Of a stretch of 64,000 bases of DNA, positions 8,551 to 17,859 are shown one piece after another. The first letter of the stretch is position 1, and every line of letters starts with the position of its first letter. The position numbers and the translations under genes are program-made. The stretch lies in the NCBI GenBank assembly GCA_963675935.2, contig CAXXPV010000005.1, forward strand, positions 160,297 through 224,296. Reading direction: 5' to 3'. The DNA comes from G963675935 sp963675935. Lineage in GTDB: Bacteria > Planctomycetota > Planctomycetia > Pirellulales > Thermoguttaceae. The notes under the pieces are model-generated. The model did not search any database, was not told the origin of the DNA, and saw only the letters and a program-made list of their open reading frames with translations.

Positions 8551-9144
8551 TCACTTGACCGCCGTCGGACCTTGGATGGAGAACCTGCCCTCGTAACCTT
8601 TTTCGGGCGTGCCATCGACGGTTTCAAAAATGAGTTGGCAAATCGGCATTCCCTCGACGATCTTCACATCCAACGGACCTGCATTCCACATTTCAAGTTG
8701 CAGAGGACTTCCGGGATATTTGGCGTCCTCCTTCTTGTATCCGAAACCGGCGTGGACCGTCGGGGCTGTTACGTGGACGCCAATTCCAAGCCGAGCAAGA
8801 CTGCTTTTGCCTTCCACTCGTGCGGCAAGCCGAGCACGATGCGGAAGCTGAATTTTTTCGATTGTCCAACCAAGCAGAAAAGCCCCCGACTTGAAGACGA
8901 ATCCGTTGGTGCATTCAATGGGAGTCGTGTAGCTCGAACGAACGGCGTCAAAGTTGTAATTCTCGCTGAAGGGGCAAACCACGGCTTCGTCCCCATCGCC
9001 ATCCGGTCGTTTCCAGCACACCAATTCTTTCGCAAGGTGAAGATCAACAGCCGTCGAGGACCACGCCTCCGTCTGGGGACTGGGCGTGATTCTCAGAGCA
9101 TCACGGGCAATCGCAGCCTTGATTTCCCTGTCCGAGAGAATCAT
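8551..9144 (-). CDS. dcd: dCTP deaminase-like protein
   Basis: A 197-residue member of the dCTP deaminase/dUTPase fold, converting dCTP to dUTP for thymidylate synthesis. Recognisable parts are the opening MILSDREIKAAI, the nucleotide-binding RVEGKSSLARLGIGVHVTAP, HAGFGY, the conserved Glu in LQLEMWNAGP, and EGMPICQLIFE. It carries small insertions around residues 45-60 and 135-150 relative to the bacterial enzyme, so it belongs to a divergent branch and activity is not certain. Its ATG overlaps the stop of the upstream 94-residue gene (ATGA), indicating a two-gene operon. The symbol names the family only. Confidence 0.75.
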   Translation of the reverse strand: MILSDREIKAAIARDALRITPSPQTEAWSSTAVDLHLAKELVCWKRPDGDGDEAVVCPFSENYNFDAVRSSYTTPIECTNGFVFKSGAFLLGWTIEKIQLPHRARLAARVEGKSSLARLGIGVHVTAPTVHAGFGYKKEDAKYPGSPLQLEMWNAGPLDVKIVEGMPICQLIFETVDGTPEKGYEGRFSIQGPTAVK

Positions 9145-9425
9145 GCAAATTCTTCCACCAGTTCAACGTCTTTAACCTGCTCAGACTTTACCCAGAGGCG
9201 GTTGACTCCTGTTTCCGCTTCGTGGGGCAACTCGACAAGCACGGCTTTTGTCTTGAGGTCAACATGAATAACGCCGACCGGAAGAAAAGTAGTTCCCAAT
9301 TCCTGGTCAACAAAATCCCGTTCAACTCGGATAAAATGCGAACGATTGTTATAATCGGTAAACTTGGCAACGATTTCCGAGGAACGCAAACCCGCAGAGA
9401 CGCCAGTGCAACGAATCTTTGCCAT
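9141..9425 (-). CDS. Small conserved hypothetical protein coupled to dcd
   Basis: Ninety-four residues beginning MAKIRCTGVSAGLRSSEIVA. A strong AAGGAAGGA ribosome site precedes the ATG at 9425, which rules out the longer frame. The protein is compact and beta-rich in appearance (FIRVERDFVDQELGTTFLPV, VIHVDLKTKAVLVELP) with no membrane segment. The four-base overlap with the dCTP-deaminase gene suggests a related role in nucleotide handling, but nothing in the sequence proves it. Confidence 0.6.
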   Translation of the reverse strand: MAKIRCTGVSAGLRSSEIVAKFTDYNNRSHFIRVERDFVDQELGTTFLPVGVIHVDLKTKAVLVELPHEAETGVNRLWVKSEQVKDVELVEEFA

Positions 9426-9739
9426 GAGTGGAATCCTTCCTTGGCAGGTAAAAAACGTAGAAATGGTACTCAATGTCAGCCCGTGAAACAAGAGCGATTA
9501 ACGCCAAGGCATCAATTGGCTCACTACAAACCAATATGACTTCTGACAGGCGAAAATCAAGCACCCCCCACTAAGTCAGACGACGCCAAACATGATTATG
9601 ACGCAATGATGACGTATAAATGACGCAATCCATTGAGTCGTTGAAAGGCATAACCCGTTGTAAGCATAGACGTTGGAACATATTTGTTAGTTAAAACGAA
9701 TCGTGGAATGACGTATAACCGAACCGAGCAGACTATGAC
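9426..9739. other. Intergenic region upstream of MITE copy 2
   Basis: AT-richer than its surroundings, with TGACGYAA-like repeats (ATGACGCAATGATGACGTATAA, split across 9600-9620, and TGACGTA again near 9712 and 9737). It may contain promoters but no gene is seen. Confidence 0.4.
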
Positions 9740-9863
9740 GTAACCGTTCACGGGGCACACGTCATTCTGAGCGCAGCGAAGAATCTCTCGTGGAATCGCG
9801 GCCCAGACGAGATTCTTCGCTACGCTCAGAATGACGATGTTTTCTCGGCCCGTGAACGGTTAC
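9740..9863. mobile_element. 124-bp MITE, copy 2, with 9-bp target duplication
   Basis: Same length, ends and internal palindrome as the copy at 6594, with only a handful of substitutions. The flanking direct repeat is GACTATGAC at 9731-9739 and 9864-9872. Immediately downstream, ATGACTGAC followed by a run of seven C and a frame ending KLEEMEVALTKMKLRML at about 9968 may be a tiny gene broken in the C tract. Confidence 0.88.
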
Positions 9864-9999
9864 GACTATGACTGACACCCCCCCTTTCTAATAAACCAAC
9901 TCCCCGCCAACTCCGCTCCAAACTGGAGGAGATGGAAGTGGCACTAACGAAGATGAAACTGAGGATGCTTTGAAAACCAAACACGAGAAGAAATGAACC

Positions 10000-10338
10000 A
10001 TGTATGAAGATAAAGCGATCTGGGCACAACAGGGGGCCACGCTCAGTGACAAGTCGGCTCGGCAGGAGTTCGGCCTGACCCAACAGGAGATCATCTCAGC
10101 CATTCGTGCTGGCAAGTTGCAATTTCGGGAAGGCAACATGCACGGCAACCCGTGGTTTCGGCTGCTTCGGCACGAGGTCGAAGTCCTGGTCAAGGAAAAA
10201 GGTGGGCAGAACTACCTGAACCAGAAGAAGCTCCAAAAAGAATTAGCCGACCTCGACAAAGAAGCCAGGAAGATCAAGACTCGTTTGAAGGTCATCGAGA
10301 GGCGACGGGCTGAATTGACGAAAGAGATTGAAGAATGA
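10000..10338 (+). CDS. Conserved hypothetical protein, HTH-like N-terminus and coiled coil
   Basis: A 112-residue protein starting at ATG 10000 after AGAAG. Residues 20-60 (SARQEFGLTQQEIISAIRAG, then KLQFREGNMHGNPWFRLLRH) resemble a MerR/excisionase-like winged helix. The C-terminal 40 residues (KKLQKELADLDKEARKIKTR and onward) form a highly charged coiled coil. This layout recurs in small planctomycete proteins of unknown role. It precedes the DUF6398 gene by 24 bases and is probably co-transcribed with it. Confidence 0.6.
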   Translation: MYEDKAIWAQQGATLSDKSARQEFGLTQQEIISAIRAGKLQFREGNMHGNPWFRLLRHEVEVLVKEKGGQNYLNQKKLQKELADLDKEARKIKTRLKVIERRRAELTKEIEE

Positions 10339-10362
10339 TGATACGGCGAAAGGTGAATCACC

Positions 10363-11499
10363 ATGCAAGTTACATTCGATGAAGGAAAACTGTTTTACGA
10401 TCTTTATGCAGCATTGCTTTCTTTTGTGAACGGCAAGTTGAAGGTCATTCCTGAACAGTTTTCGGATTCAAAAGGCTATACCGCCCTACCGCCCGGAAAA
10501 AGGATTGTCGTTCGGGACGCTTTGTTTTTACATCGAGAACTGCTCGACCAGTTTATCCAAGAAAACCCAGTCAATTTGTCCGCCAATAAGTTGGCCATCA
10601 TTGCCGGTTGGAAGCACGCCGTCATCGGACAGTTCTACATCTTCCGTTATTTGTCGAAATATGCCATTTTCCTGAACACGGACGAGCCGAAAAAAGCCTA
10701 CGGCGTCTTGGCTCTCGCCGACCCATTTGAAGAACTGGTTGGCCCCTACCTGCCGAGATTGATTCACGCCGTATTGCTGCCGTTTAAGGACAAGATCATC
10801 TACGACGGTCTTCTGTCGGGCCACAACATCACGTTCGGCGGCGGCGTCAAGCGACGGCTCAACGAGGAATATAAGGAGGTGAAGGAGGCGTTTGGGATCA
10901 TCACGTCGCTGCCGGAGGGCGAATTGCCGCCAAAGAAACTTAAAACGCAAACGCACCCCAAAACACTTGTGCGGCTTGTCAAGAACCGTTCGGACGTTGC
11001 CAAGGCAGTTCTCGAATCGGTTGTCCAAATGACGGATTCCTTCTGCAAGCAGTTTCTCAACGACGAATATGTCGAAATGTGCCGCAAGCTGGCGACGGCC
11101 TTGGCTCGAAAACGTCCGTCGCCGCTTCTACAAGGAAAACTGGAGACTTGGGCGTGTGGAATCATACGGACTATTGGCCGGGTCAACTACCTCGATGACC
11201 GAAGCAAAAAGCCGTACTTGAAATTGCCGCAAATCGACCGGGCCTTCGGCGTGGCGGAAAGCACCGGACAGGGCAAGTCGCAACTGATTCGGAAGATGCT
11301 CAACATACGCCAGTTCGACCACCGGTGGACATTGCCGAGTATGATGGACGAGAACCCGATGGTGTGGATGTTGGAGGTGAACGGTTTCCTGATGGACATC
11401 CGGCACGCCCCTCTGGAACTTCAGGAAGCGGCCTTTGAGAAGGGATTGATTCCCTACGTTCCCGCGGATCGGGTTGAAGACGGCAAAGGATGTGAATGA
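10363..11499 (+). CDS. DUF6398 domain protein
   Basis: A 378-residue soluble protein. The C-terminal half matches DUF6398: FLNDEYVEMCRKLATALARK, RPSPLLQGKLETWACGIIRT, INYLDDR-like segment, AFGVAESTGQGKSQLIRKML and FDHRWTLPS with the closing NPMVWMLEVNGF. The N-terminal half (residues 1-190) is mostly helical and unfamiliar. An overlap of 26 bases with the next gene indicates an operon. DUF6398 proteins often accompany SEC-C or recombinase-like partners, which fits the downstream gene. No biochemical function can be assigned. Confidence 0.7.
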   Translation: MQVTFDEGKLFYDLYAALLSFVNGKLKVIPEQFSDSKGYTALPPGKRIVVRDALFLHRELLDQFIQENPVNLSANKLAIIAGWKHAVIGQFYIFRYLSKYAIFLNTDEPKKAYGVLALADPFEELVGPYLPRLIHAVLLPFKDKIIYDGLLSGHNITFGGGVKRRLNEEYKEVKEAFGIITSLPEGELPPKKLKTQTHPKTLVRLVKNRSDVAKAVLESVVQMTDSFCKQFLNDEYVEMCRKLATALARKRPSPLLQGKLETWACGIIRTIGRVNYLDDRSKKPYLKLPQIDRAFGVAESTGQGKSQLIRKMLNIRQFDHRWTLPSMMDENPMVWMLEVNGFLMDIRHAPLELQEAAFEKGLIPYVPADRVEDGKGCE

Positions 11500-11935
11500 T
11501 GTCAACCGACGAGTACAAGAAAAGAAATACGAACAGGCATGTGCGAAGATCAAGGAAGAAAACGCCAAACTGTTGGCCTCCTTTGAGCAATGGCTCTTGG
11601 CGAAGGGCCTCGGCAAGAAGTCGATCACGAAACACGTCAAGAACGCTGACTTTTACATCAACACGTTCTTGCTGTATGAGGAGGCAGTTCCCGCCAACGA
11701 CGGGGCATGGCGAATTTCGAGTTTTCTTGGTGACTGGTTCATTCGCAAAGCACTATGCAGTAGTTTCTAGGACTTTTTGATATTCACAAGGACGCCCCTT
11801 TCGGGACATCATGCGGTTTGGAAACATCTCGCTTGATACCTGAAAGGAGAGCGTCATGGATGATATTAAGGGTGTCCGTCCTGTGAACACCACATACCTG
11901 AGCGGCGGTGATGAGCAAGTGCGCGGCAGAGCGGG

Positions 11936-13621
11936 CTAGGACCGACGGCTCGGATGCTTCTTCGCCAATTGGCGATGCCGACTTTGACGTCGACGGGCCG
12001 CAGCGGCCGATTCTTCGCGTCGGTAGCTCCGCACATGCTCCGGATGGGTTTTCGCCCAACGATCCGGCAGTAGCCCACGAAGCTCAAGCGGATTGGTGAT
12101 CTGCGGCAGCCGGGTCAACACATCGGTCAAGTACGCCTGCGGGTCGAGATGATGCCGCTTCGCACTGGCCACGAAACTGTAAAGCACCGCCGCCGTGCTG
12201 CCGCCCAGGTCGCTGCCCAAGAATGTCCAATTGCGGCGTCCGAGCGCTTGCTCTTTCAGCGATCGCTCCGTTCGGTTGTTGTCGATGGGAATCGCCCCGT
12301 TGCCGAGGAACCGCGTCAGCGCCTCCCACTGCCGCAGGCTGTACTTGATCGCAACGGTAATCGGCGACTTCGGCCGCACCACGACCAACTTGTCGCGTAG
12401 CCAATCGGCCAACGCCTCCATGATGGGCGCCGACTTCGCCTGGCGCAACGCCAGTCTTTCGTCGTCCGACATGCCAACCGCCTCGTGTTCCACAGCGTAA
12501 AGCTGCTGAAAGAAAGCCAACGCCTCGTGCGCCAACTGAGGCGAGGTGTCGCGAGCGTCATAAAACTTCCGCCGGGCGTGCGCGTTGCAGCCAGCTTCGA
12601 CAATCGCCCCGCGCGACTCCCAGAATATTCCGTCATAACCACCAAAGGCGTCCGCCTGAAGCACGCCGCGATAGTCCCTCAAAAACTTCTTCGGACCATC
12701 CCGCTTTCGGTTCGGCGTGTAATCGTAGACAGTGTACGGATGCCGAGCGTCACCTACATAACTCCAAAACCGACCGGTTCGTGTGTGGTCCAATTCCGGA
12801 TCGAGAACTTTCACCGGCGTGTCGTCGGTTCCCAACACGCCGCTGGCCAAACACCGGCGAATCAGCAGCCGATAGAACGGCGTCAGGCACTCGGCCGAAC
12901 CTCGCATCCAGCCCCAAAGCGTGCTGCGACGAATCAGCACCCCATACCGCGCCAAATCGTCTTCCAGACGATACAGCGGCTTGTGCTGGGCGTATTTCGC
13001 ATCGATCACATGGGCCAGCAAGCTCGGCCCGGCGACGCTCTTCTCGATCGGTTGCGCCGGCTTCGACGCCGTCACCACTTGTTCCTGGCATTTCCGGCAG
13101 GCGTAGGTGAACCGGGCGTGCTCCTCAATGTACAGCGAAGCGGGAACGTAGGCTAATTGTTCGCTAACCTCTTCGTCGATCTTCTCCCGCGACTCGCCGC
13201 AGCACGGACACGCCAATTCCTCCGCGGCAATCGTGTGTTCCACTCGCTTGCGCGGCAAAAACTGCGGCAGCGGCCGACGACCGTGGCCGCGACGCTTTGA
13301 CGTTGCAGGCTCCTCGTCGCTTTCCACCGCCGGCGGCGATGATGATGAGGAATCGTTCTGTACCTCGAAAAGATGCTGCTGACGCGGGTCTTCGGCAAAC
13401 CGCTCGCGACGATGCCCGAAAATGTGTCGCTTCAACAACGCCAACTCGTGGCTGAGTTTCTCGATCGTCTGCTGTTGGGCAGCGACCGTCTGCGACGATT
13501 CCTCCAAAGCGGCCAACAGATGCGATTCCCGACCCAGCACAGCTTCGATCAGTCGTTGCAAGTCTGGGGCATCCGCCGGCGGCGAAGATGAGTTCGGTGA
13601 TGAAGAGACGTTCGCGTTCAT
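11936..13621 (-). CDS. tnpC: IS66 transposase TnpC
   Basis: A 561-residue DDE transposase starting MNANVSSSPNSS. It has an N-terminal coiled coil (LEESSQTVAAQQQTIEKLSH), the HIFGHRRERF motif, a zinc-binding segment (ELACPCCGESR and ACRKCQEQ), then catalytic Asp in VLGTDDTPVKVL, Asp in LQADAFGGYDG, and Glu in IDNNRTERSLKEQALG. It ends with the IS66 C-terminal tail. Starts 67 bases after tnpB. Appears intact. Confidence 0.92.
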   Translation of the reverse strand: MNANVSSSPNSSSPPADAPDLQRLIEAVLGRESHLLAALEESSQTVAAQQQTIEKLSHELALLKRHIFGHRRERFAEDPRQQHLFEVQNDSSSSSPPAVESDEEPATSKRRGHGRRPLPQFLPRKRVEHTIAAEELACPCCGESREKIDEEVSEQLAYVPASLYIEEHARFTYACRKCQEQVVTASKPAQPIEKSVAGPSLLAHVIDAKYAQHKPLYRLEDDLARYGVLIRRSTLWGWMRGSAECLTPFYRLLIRRCLASGVLGTDDTPVKVLDPELDHTRTGRFWSYVGDARHPYTVYDYTPNRKRDGPKKFLRDYRGVLQADAFGGYDGIFWESRGAIVEAGCNAHARRKFYDARDTSPQLAHEALAFFQQLYAVEHEAVGMSDDERLALRQAKSAPIMEALADWLRDKLVVVRPKSPITVAIKYSLRQWEALTRFLGNGAIPIDNNRTERSLKEQALGRRNWTFLGSDLGGSTAAVLYSFVASAKRHHLDPQAYLTDVLTRLPQITNPLELRGLLPDRWAKTHPEHVRSYRREESAAAARRRQSRHRQLAKKHPSRRS

Positions 13622-13687
13622 GTCGTCTCTATAGATACACAAGGAGTCCAAGAGATTCCAGAGGGAAAAGCTATTCTTGTTTGGAAA

Positions 13688-14092
13688 TCATGAGTGAAGG
13701 GCTGGCCGCGGAGAATCATCGCGCGCGCGAGCCACACGATAGAATCGTTTTCGCCGCGTAACCGTGCGCGGATCAACGCCATCAAGCAACATTGCCAATT
13801 CGCCGACGCGGATCTCCAATGCCGGCGTTTCGCCCGCTTTGTCAGAGGTGGCTCGCAATGATGGGAAGGTAGATCTTTCCAATCGCTTGTACCAAAGAAC
13901 AAGGCCGTCGCCCTGCCAGAAAAGAATCTTCACGCGATCGTGGCGACGATTGAAGAACAGAAATAAATGGCCTGACTCCGGGTTCTGGCCGATCTCGCTC
14001 TCGACCATCGCGGCTAACCCATCAAAACTCCTCCTCATGTCGGTCACGCCCGTGAAGACGAAGATTCGTACCGCCACGGGCAGACTTAGCAC
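13688..14092 (-). CDS. tnpB: IS66 accessory protein TnpB (IS66_Orf2)
   Basis: About 134 residues. Typical Orf2 signature: RIFVFTGVTDMRRSFDGLAA, HLFLFFNRRHDRVKILFWQG and GLVLWYKRLERSTF. It probably starts at GTG 14092 and overlaps the end of tnpA by seven bases, so translation is coupled. Required together with TnpA for IS66 transposition in characterised members, though its activity is unknown. Confidence 0.9.
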   Translation of the reverse strand: MLSLPVAVRIFVFTGVTDMRRSFDGLAAMVESEIGQNPESGHLFLFFNRRHDRVKILFWQGDGLVLWYKRLERSTFPSLRATSDKAGETPALEIRVGELAMLLDGVDPRTVTRRKRFYRVARARDDSPRPALHS

Positions 14093-14562
14093 GGCGGGCT
14101 CTCCAACACGGCCAAGACTTGCTGCAGCAGTGCGATGTCGCAACCGTGCTCAACGCGAATCAGCGTCCCACGCGGAAGAAGAATCTCGATGGGCGGTGAC
14201 GACCTCGACGTGTTGGCCGCGTTCGCCGCGATTGGCTCGGCATCCTCCACCAGACGCACGGGCACCAAGCTGCCATCGCCCGCGGACTGACACAGCCGCT
14301 TACGCTGCCGACGGGACTGCTGGGCTATCGGCTTTGTCTCGGGTTGCGCCGATGTCGACTCCATTGTCGCCAGCGTGGCGATGGCCTCCGATGGGCGATC
14401 CTCTTTTCGCAGCCGTTGTTGCCAGGCGTAGAACGAGGATTCTTTCAGGCCCTCGCGTCGGCAGAAGCCTGCCGCGCTCATCCCGCTATTCGCCCACAGA
14501 TCGATTGCCAACTCCCAAAAACGTCTCGCTTCCGCCGGGCTCCGTCGTCGCGCACTGTCCAT
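14086..14562 (-). CDS. tnpA: IS66 protein TnpA (HTH)
   Basis: 158 residues from MDSARRRSPAEARRF. The helix-turn-helix lies in LWANSGMSAAGFCRREGLKE followed by SSFYAWQQRLR. The C-terminal strand-rich end (IEILLPRGTLIRVEHGCDIA, LLQQVLAVLE) is typical. The GTG/ATG further upstream would extend into the inverted repeat and is unlikely. Confidence 0.9.
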   Translation of the reverse strand: MDSARRRSPAEARRFWELAIDLWANSGMSAAGFCRREGLKESSFYAWQQRLRKEDRPSEAIATLATMESTSAQPETKPIAQQSRRQRKRLCQSAGDGSLVPVRLVEDAEPIAANAANTSRSSPPIEILLPRGTLIRVEHGCDIALLQQVLAVLESPPC

Positions 14563-16213
14563 GACTGACCTCCTGGATATCGTTTGCCCCACGATTCCAG
14601 AATACCAGACCATGCAAGATGTAGTTCACAGGACGGACACTATTAAGGAGCTTTGCTCGGAATGGCAATCGCTTTTGGAAAACTTTCGCGGAGTTTTTAC
14701 CCTCGGCGGTTGGGTACGGTTCACCCAATGGGCCACCGGAACCGTCTTGTGTTCCGAGGAACACACGATTACCCAGATACTCACCGGACTCGGTTTGGAG
14801 ACTCAGTGGCGAAACGTCGAGTGCTTCGCGGAATATGGAGCGTGGGACCGCGAGGCCGTCGAACGCCAGTTGATGCGGTTGGTCGAACAAGAACATCCGG
14901 CACGATGGGGAAGGTATCATCCCGTGGCCATTGACGACACCAAAGAACATCGAACCAGCGCGGACGTGTGGGGAACTTGCACCTTCCACGAATCCGGCGC
15001 GCGGAGTCCCAACCGCGCCACGACGGTCCGCGCGCACAACTGGGTCGTCATGGGCGATCTCGCACCAGGCAAGCCGTGGACCTACATGCCCACCGCGTCG
15101 CGGCTGTATTTTCGCAAGAGCCAATTGCCCGCCGGCGAACGGTTTCAGACCAAAACGGCGATGGCGGTGGAGATGCTCCGCGAGGTCGATGCGGAATCGG
15201 CGGCCTCGGTTTTGGCCGCGTTTGACGGGGCTTATGCGATGGAAACGGTCATCAAGCCGTGCTTGAATCCACCCGAGGGAAAACGTCGCATCGAGTTCGT
15301 CACGCGATTGCGGCGCGACGCTCGCTTGTACGAGCCGTTGGCCGCGTCGGCCAAAAATCCGAAAGGCGGTCGGCCGCGCAAATGGGGAAAACGTTTGCCA
15401 GCACCCCAGGAACACGACAAGTGGAATATGCCTTGGCGGCAAGGCCGCGCCTACGTCTACGGCCGCATCCGCACATTCCGCTACAAGTGCCTGCAATGCT
15501 GTTGGTCGGTCAGTGGCCCCGAACAACTCATGACCGCGTTTGTGTTCGAGGTGCCTGGCTACGACAAACTGTGGGCGACGATCACCAGCGCCTCCGACTT
15601 GTCGGCGAGCCAAACACTTTCCGCCAACAGCGGACGCTTTCGGCAGGAAGATGGATTCCGCGATCACAAGCAGCGATTGGGCATGGAAGAATGTCGGGCG
15701 TGGACGAAGGAGCCGGTGTTGCGAACGTTCCAAATCCAGATGACGACGCTGACGTTGCTGCGGCTGATGCAGTTTCGCCTGGCCGACCGTTTCGGCGAGA
15801 GTTGGTGTCCGCCACCGCCTTGGAACTCGGGCAAACGTCACGTGTCGATCCTCGATCTGCGTCGATTGTTCTGGAAGCATCGTTCGAGGTTTTCGCAAGT
15901 CATGTCCGCCTTGAACGACTTGGAAAAACCTCCCCAAACCAAATATCTCAGCGGCCAGCCCACCAGCCGGGCCGCTTAAAGTTCTAGAAACTACTGACTA
16001 TGGTCCAGTCGAACTTCGATCAAAGAAAATGCGGCCAGCCTGAAGAAGTTCTACACGTTCATGCTGGAGAAGGGCGAGATCGATGCCGACGACTTGCAGG
16101 AGTTGAAGGAGGCGATCAAGGAGGAGATGGACGAGTGGCTGGAAGCAGTGGATGGATGAATAACCGTAGCAGCAATGGGATGGTTTTGGAATTGCCAGTG
16201 AGAAAGGAGCATC

Positions 16214-17089
16214 ATGGGGCGCATCAGCAAAAAGCTCGGGGCTAGATTTAAGATTTGGGCAGGCCAATACCGTCAGGAAATGGGAAAGTTGAAGAAGTCC
16301 TTCCCAGTTCCGAAAGATGTTCATGACGTGCAATCGCTTGTGGCACAGGGCTACGACCCGCTTCATGCGATCTACATCGCCGTGCAGAACATTACCTCAG
16401 TGTTTGCCGAGTGCGTGTCGGTTCTGCCGGAACTGAAATCGTATTACAAGACAGTAGGGGACGCCGAAGAGGAATACATGCCCGATGGGCCACCGATGAG
16501 TCCGCTGACCCGCAGCTATTTCACCACTTGGGCCTTCTTTGATTTTCGCTTCGGCGGCGACCACGAGACCATCGGCACCTGCCTGTGCGACCTGGGTGGT
16601 CAACTGGGCCTGCACCCTGGCATGGTCGAGGCCGTCCGGCTATATCAGGATTCCCGTATGGGCATCTACGAGCATTGTGGGACGACGGGCGGTCAAATCC
16701 ATCTTGAGGAATTGGTCACTGGCAGAAAAATATTGTGCATCTGCCCTGCTGGCTACATGGGGAAACCGAGCGAGCTCTGGTATGTTCGGCTCTGCCCGCC
16801 GTTGGCCGACTTAGCGGCCTACCATGTGACTGCGACAACACCCTACATCTTGACCGAAGCGAGCAAGACGGACTGGACGGCCTATCTCAACCGGGCCATG
16901 CTCAGTCTGGGAACTCAGGATGATGGGAAGCGGCTGCATGAGCTTCTGAAGCATGGGCCGTGGACTCATCATTGGAACGAGTTCGTTTTTCAAGGCTTTC
17001 ATCATGCCCAGCACGATGCGATCTTCCTGGCGGGCATCCCCGATGTCAAAGGCAGCCTGCCTCACGCATCGAAAGGAAACAAACGGTGA
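16214..17089 (+). CDS. Conserved hypothetical protein
   Basis: A 291-residue soluble protein beginning MGRISKKLGARFKIWAGQ, with AAAGGAGCATC before the ATG. Features include TWAFFDFRFGGDHETIGTCL, LYQDSRMGIYEHCGTTGG, KILCICPAGYMGKPSELWYV and HHWNEFVFQGFHHAQHDAIF. The His-rich ending and Cys residues are conserved-looking, but I recognise no family. It lies 3 bases before a YkgJ gene and is probably in the same operon. Confidence 0.6.
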   Translation: MGRISKKLGARFKIWAGQYRQEMGKLKKSFPVPKDVHDVQSLVAQGYDPLHAIYIAVQNITSVFAECVSVLPELKSYYKTVGDAEEEYMPDGPPMSPLTRSYFTTWAFFDFRFGGDHETIGTCLCDLGGQLGLHPGMVEAVRLYQDSRMGIYEHCGTTGGQIHLEELVTGRKILCICPAGYMGKPSELWYVRLCPPLADLAAYHVTATTPYILTEASKTDWTAYLNRAMLSLGTQDDGKRLHELLKHGPWTHHWNEFVFQGFHHAQHDAIFLAGIPDVKGSLPHASKGNKR

Positions 17090-17092
17090 TTT

Positions 17093-17440
17093 ATGGACAT
17101 GCAAACCATCGTTGATGATTGGAAGGCAAACGCCGAGCGGAATCTTGATCGCAACTTCAATTTCATCCACCGCCTGAAGATGAAAAGCGACAGTGCGGTT
17201 GATCGGGTGGCCCACCGACTGCACGAAGAGGCGTTCTCCATTATCGACTGCACGCAATGTGCCAATTGCTGCAAGGTAAGTTCGCTGTTGTTTCGGAAAT
17301 CTGATGTTCGTCGCATCGCCGAACACTTGGGCGTCAAGCCAGCCGACTTCATGACGATGTATTTGAAGGCGGACGACGACGGCGACTTGTTTCTAAAGAC
17401 GCTGCCGTGTCCGTTCCTCGGGGCGGATATTCGTCAGTAG
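17093..17440 (+). pseudogene. YkgJ-type cysteine-cluster protein, C-terminally truncated
   Basis: The N-terminal half of a YkgJ protein, a family with a conserved Cys cluster thought to bind zinc or iron-sulphur. DCTQCANCCKVSSLLF provides the first four Cys and LPCPFLGAD begins the second motif. Family members continue with CxIYxxRPxxCRxYP; here the frame ends three codons later (IRQ stop). The following bases lead directly into the SUI1 leader, so a deletion has removed the second half of the cluster. Probably non-functional. Confidence 0.68.
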
Positions 17441-17493
17441 CAAGTTGGTATTGCTGGCAGTCGTTGGATTTGGAATAACGAGAGGGCCGCATA

Positions 17494-17823
17494 ATGGGAA
17501 ATGACGACTGGCGAAAACTGCTCTGTCCGAAGTGCCACCAACTCAAGAAGACTTGCACCTGCAAGCCTGAGCCGCCTGACAAAACAAGAGTGGCTAAAGT
17601 GGGACGAGAGACGAAGGGGCGAGGTGGAAAGGGCGTTGCCGTTATTTCCGATCTGCCGTTAGATGAGAAGGGGCTAACCGAGCTTGCTACCAAGTTGAAA
17701 AACCGACTCGGAACTGGGGGAACGGTCAAAGACGGGAAGATCGAAATTCAGGGCGACCATCGGGATCGGATCATCGCCGAATTGGAAGGAATGGGGTATC
17801 GAGCCAAGAAGGCTGGAGGATGA
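17494..17823 (+). CDS. SUI1/eIF1-family translation factor (YciH-like)
   Basis: 109 residues. A small N-terminal zinc-knuckle-like segment (LLCPKCHQLKKTCTCK) is followed by the SUI1 domain: TKGRGGKGVAVISDLPLDEK, LTELATKLKNRLGTGGTVKD and KIEIQGDHRDRIIAELEGMG. Bacterial SUI1 proteins influence start-site selection on the ribosome. The Cys-containing N-terminus is normal for the planctomycete and proteobacterial form. It has its own GAGAGGG ribosome site. Confidence 0.85.
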   Translation: MGNDDWRKLLCPKCHQLKKTCTCKPEPPDKTRVAKVGRETKGRGGKGVAVISDLPLDEKGLTELATKLKNRLGTGGTVKDGKIEIQGDHRDRIIAELEGMGYRAKKAGG

Positions 17824-17859
17824 GACTATTCGAGTGGCAATGCTCTGCAAAATCCGTGG

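Larger units (their letters stand above)
11872..14640 (-). mobile_element. Complete IS66-family element
   Basis: 2769 bp bounded by GTGTCCGTCCTGTGAAC and its exact complement. The 8-bp target duplication TATTAAGG at 11864-11871 and 14641-14648 is characteristic of IS66. It carries the usual tnpA, tnpB and tnpC on the minus strand. Confidence 0.92.
11856..15979 (+). pseudogene. IS701-like transposase, disrupted after five codons
   Basis: The gene begins MDDIK at 11856, is broken by the IS66 element after position 11871, and resumes at 14649 with ELCSEWQSLLENFRGVF. The rest of the DDE transposase is intact to the stop at 15979: catalytic motif VAIDDTKEHRTSADVWGTCT, FDGAYAME, and the late Glu region GRFRQEDGFRDHKQRLGME. 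Compared with the two intact copies it has only scattered substitutions. Confidence 0.88.
11758..15996 (+). mobile_element. IS701-like element, copy 1, interrupted by IS66
   Basis: The ends are CAGTAGTTTCTAGGACTTT and its near-perfect complement (one mismatch on the right). Flanking duplication ACTATG at 11752-11757 and 15997-16002. Subtracting the IS66 insertion gives 1462 bp, identical in length to the intact copies at 44939 and 50265. Confidence 0.9.
11474..16159 (+). pseudogene. Recombinase-like SAM domain protein split by nested insertion sequences
   Basis: Removing the element at 11758-15996 and one copy of its 6-bp duplication joins 11474-11757 to 16003-16159 into a clean 146-residue frame: ASFEQWLLAKGLGKKSITKH, VKNADFYINTFLLYEEA, SSFLGDWFIRKALWSSRTSI, KENAASLKKFYTFMLEKGEI and a terminal acidic helix ending at TGA 16157-16159. 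It resembles the N-terminal core-binding (SAM-like) domain of tyrosine recombinases without a catalytic domain. It overlaps the DUF6398 gene. The gene is inactive in this strain. Confidence 0.75.
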
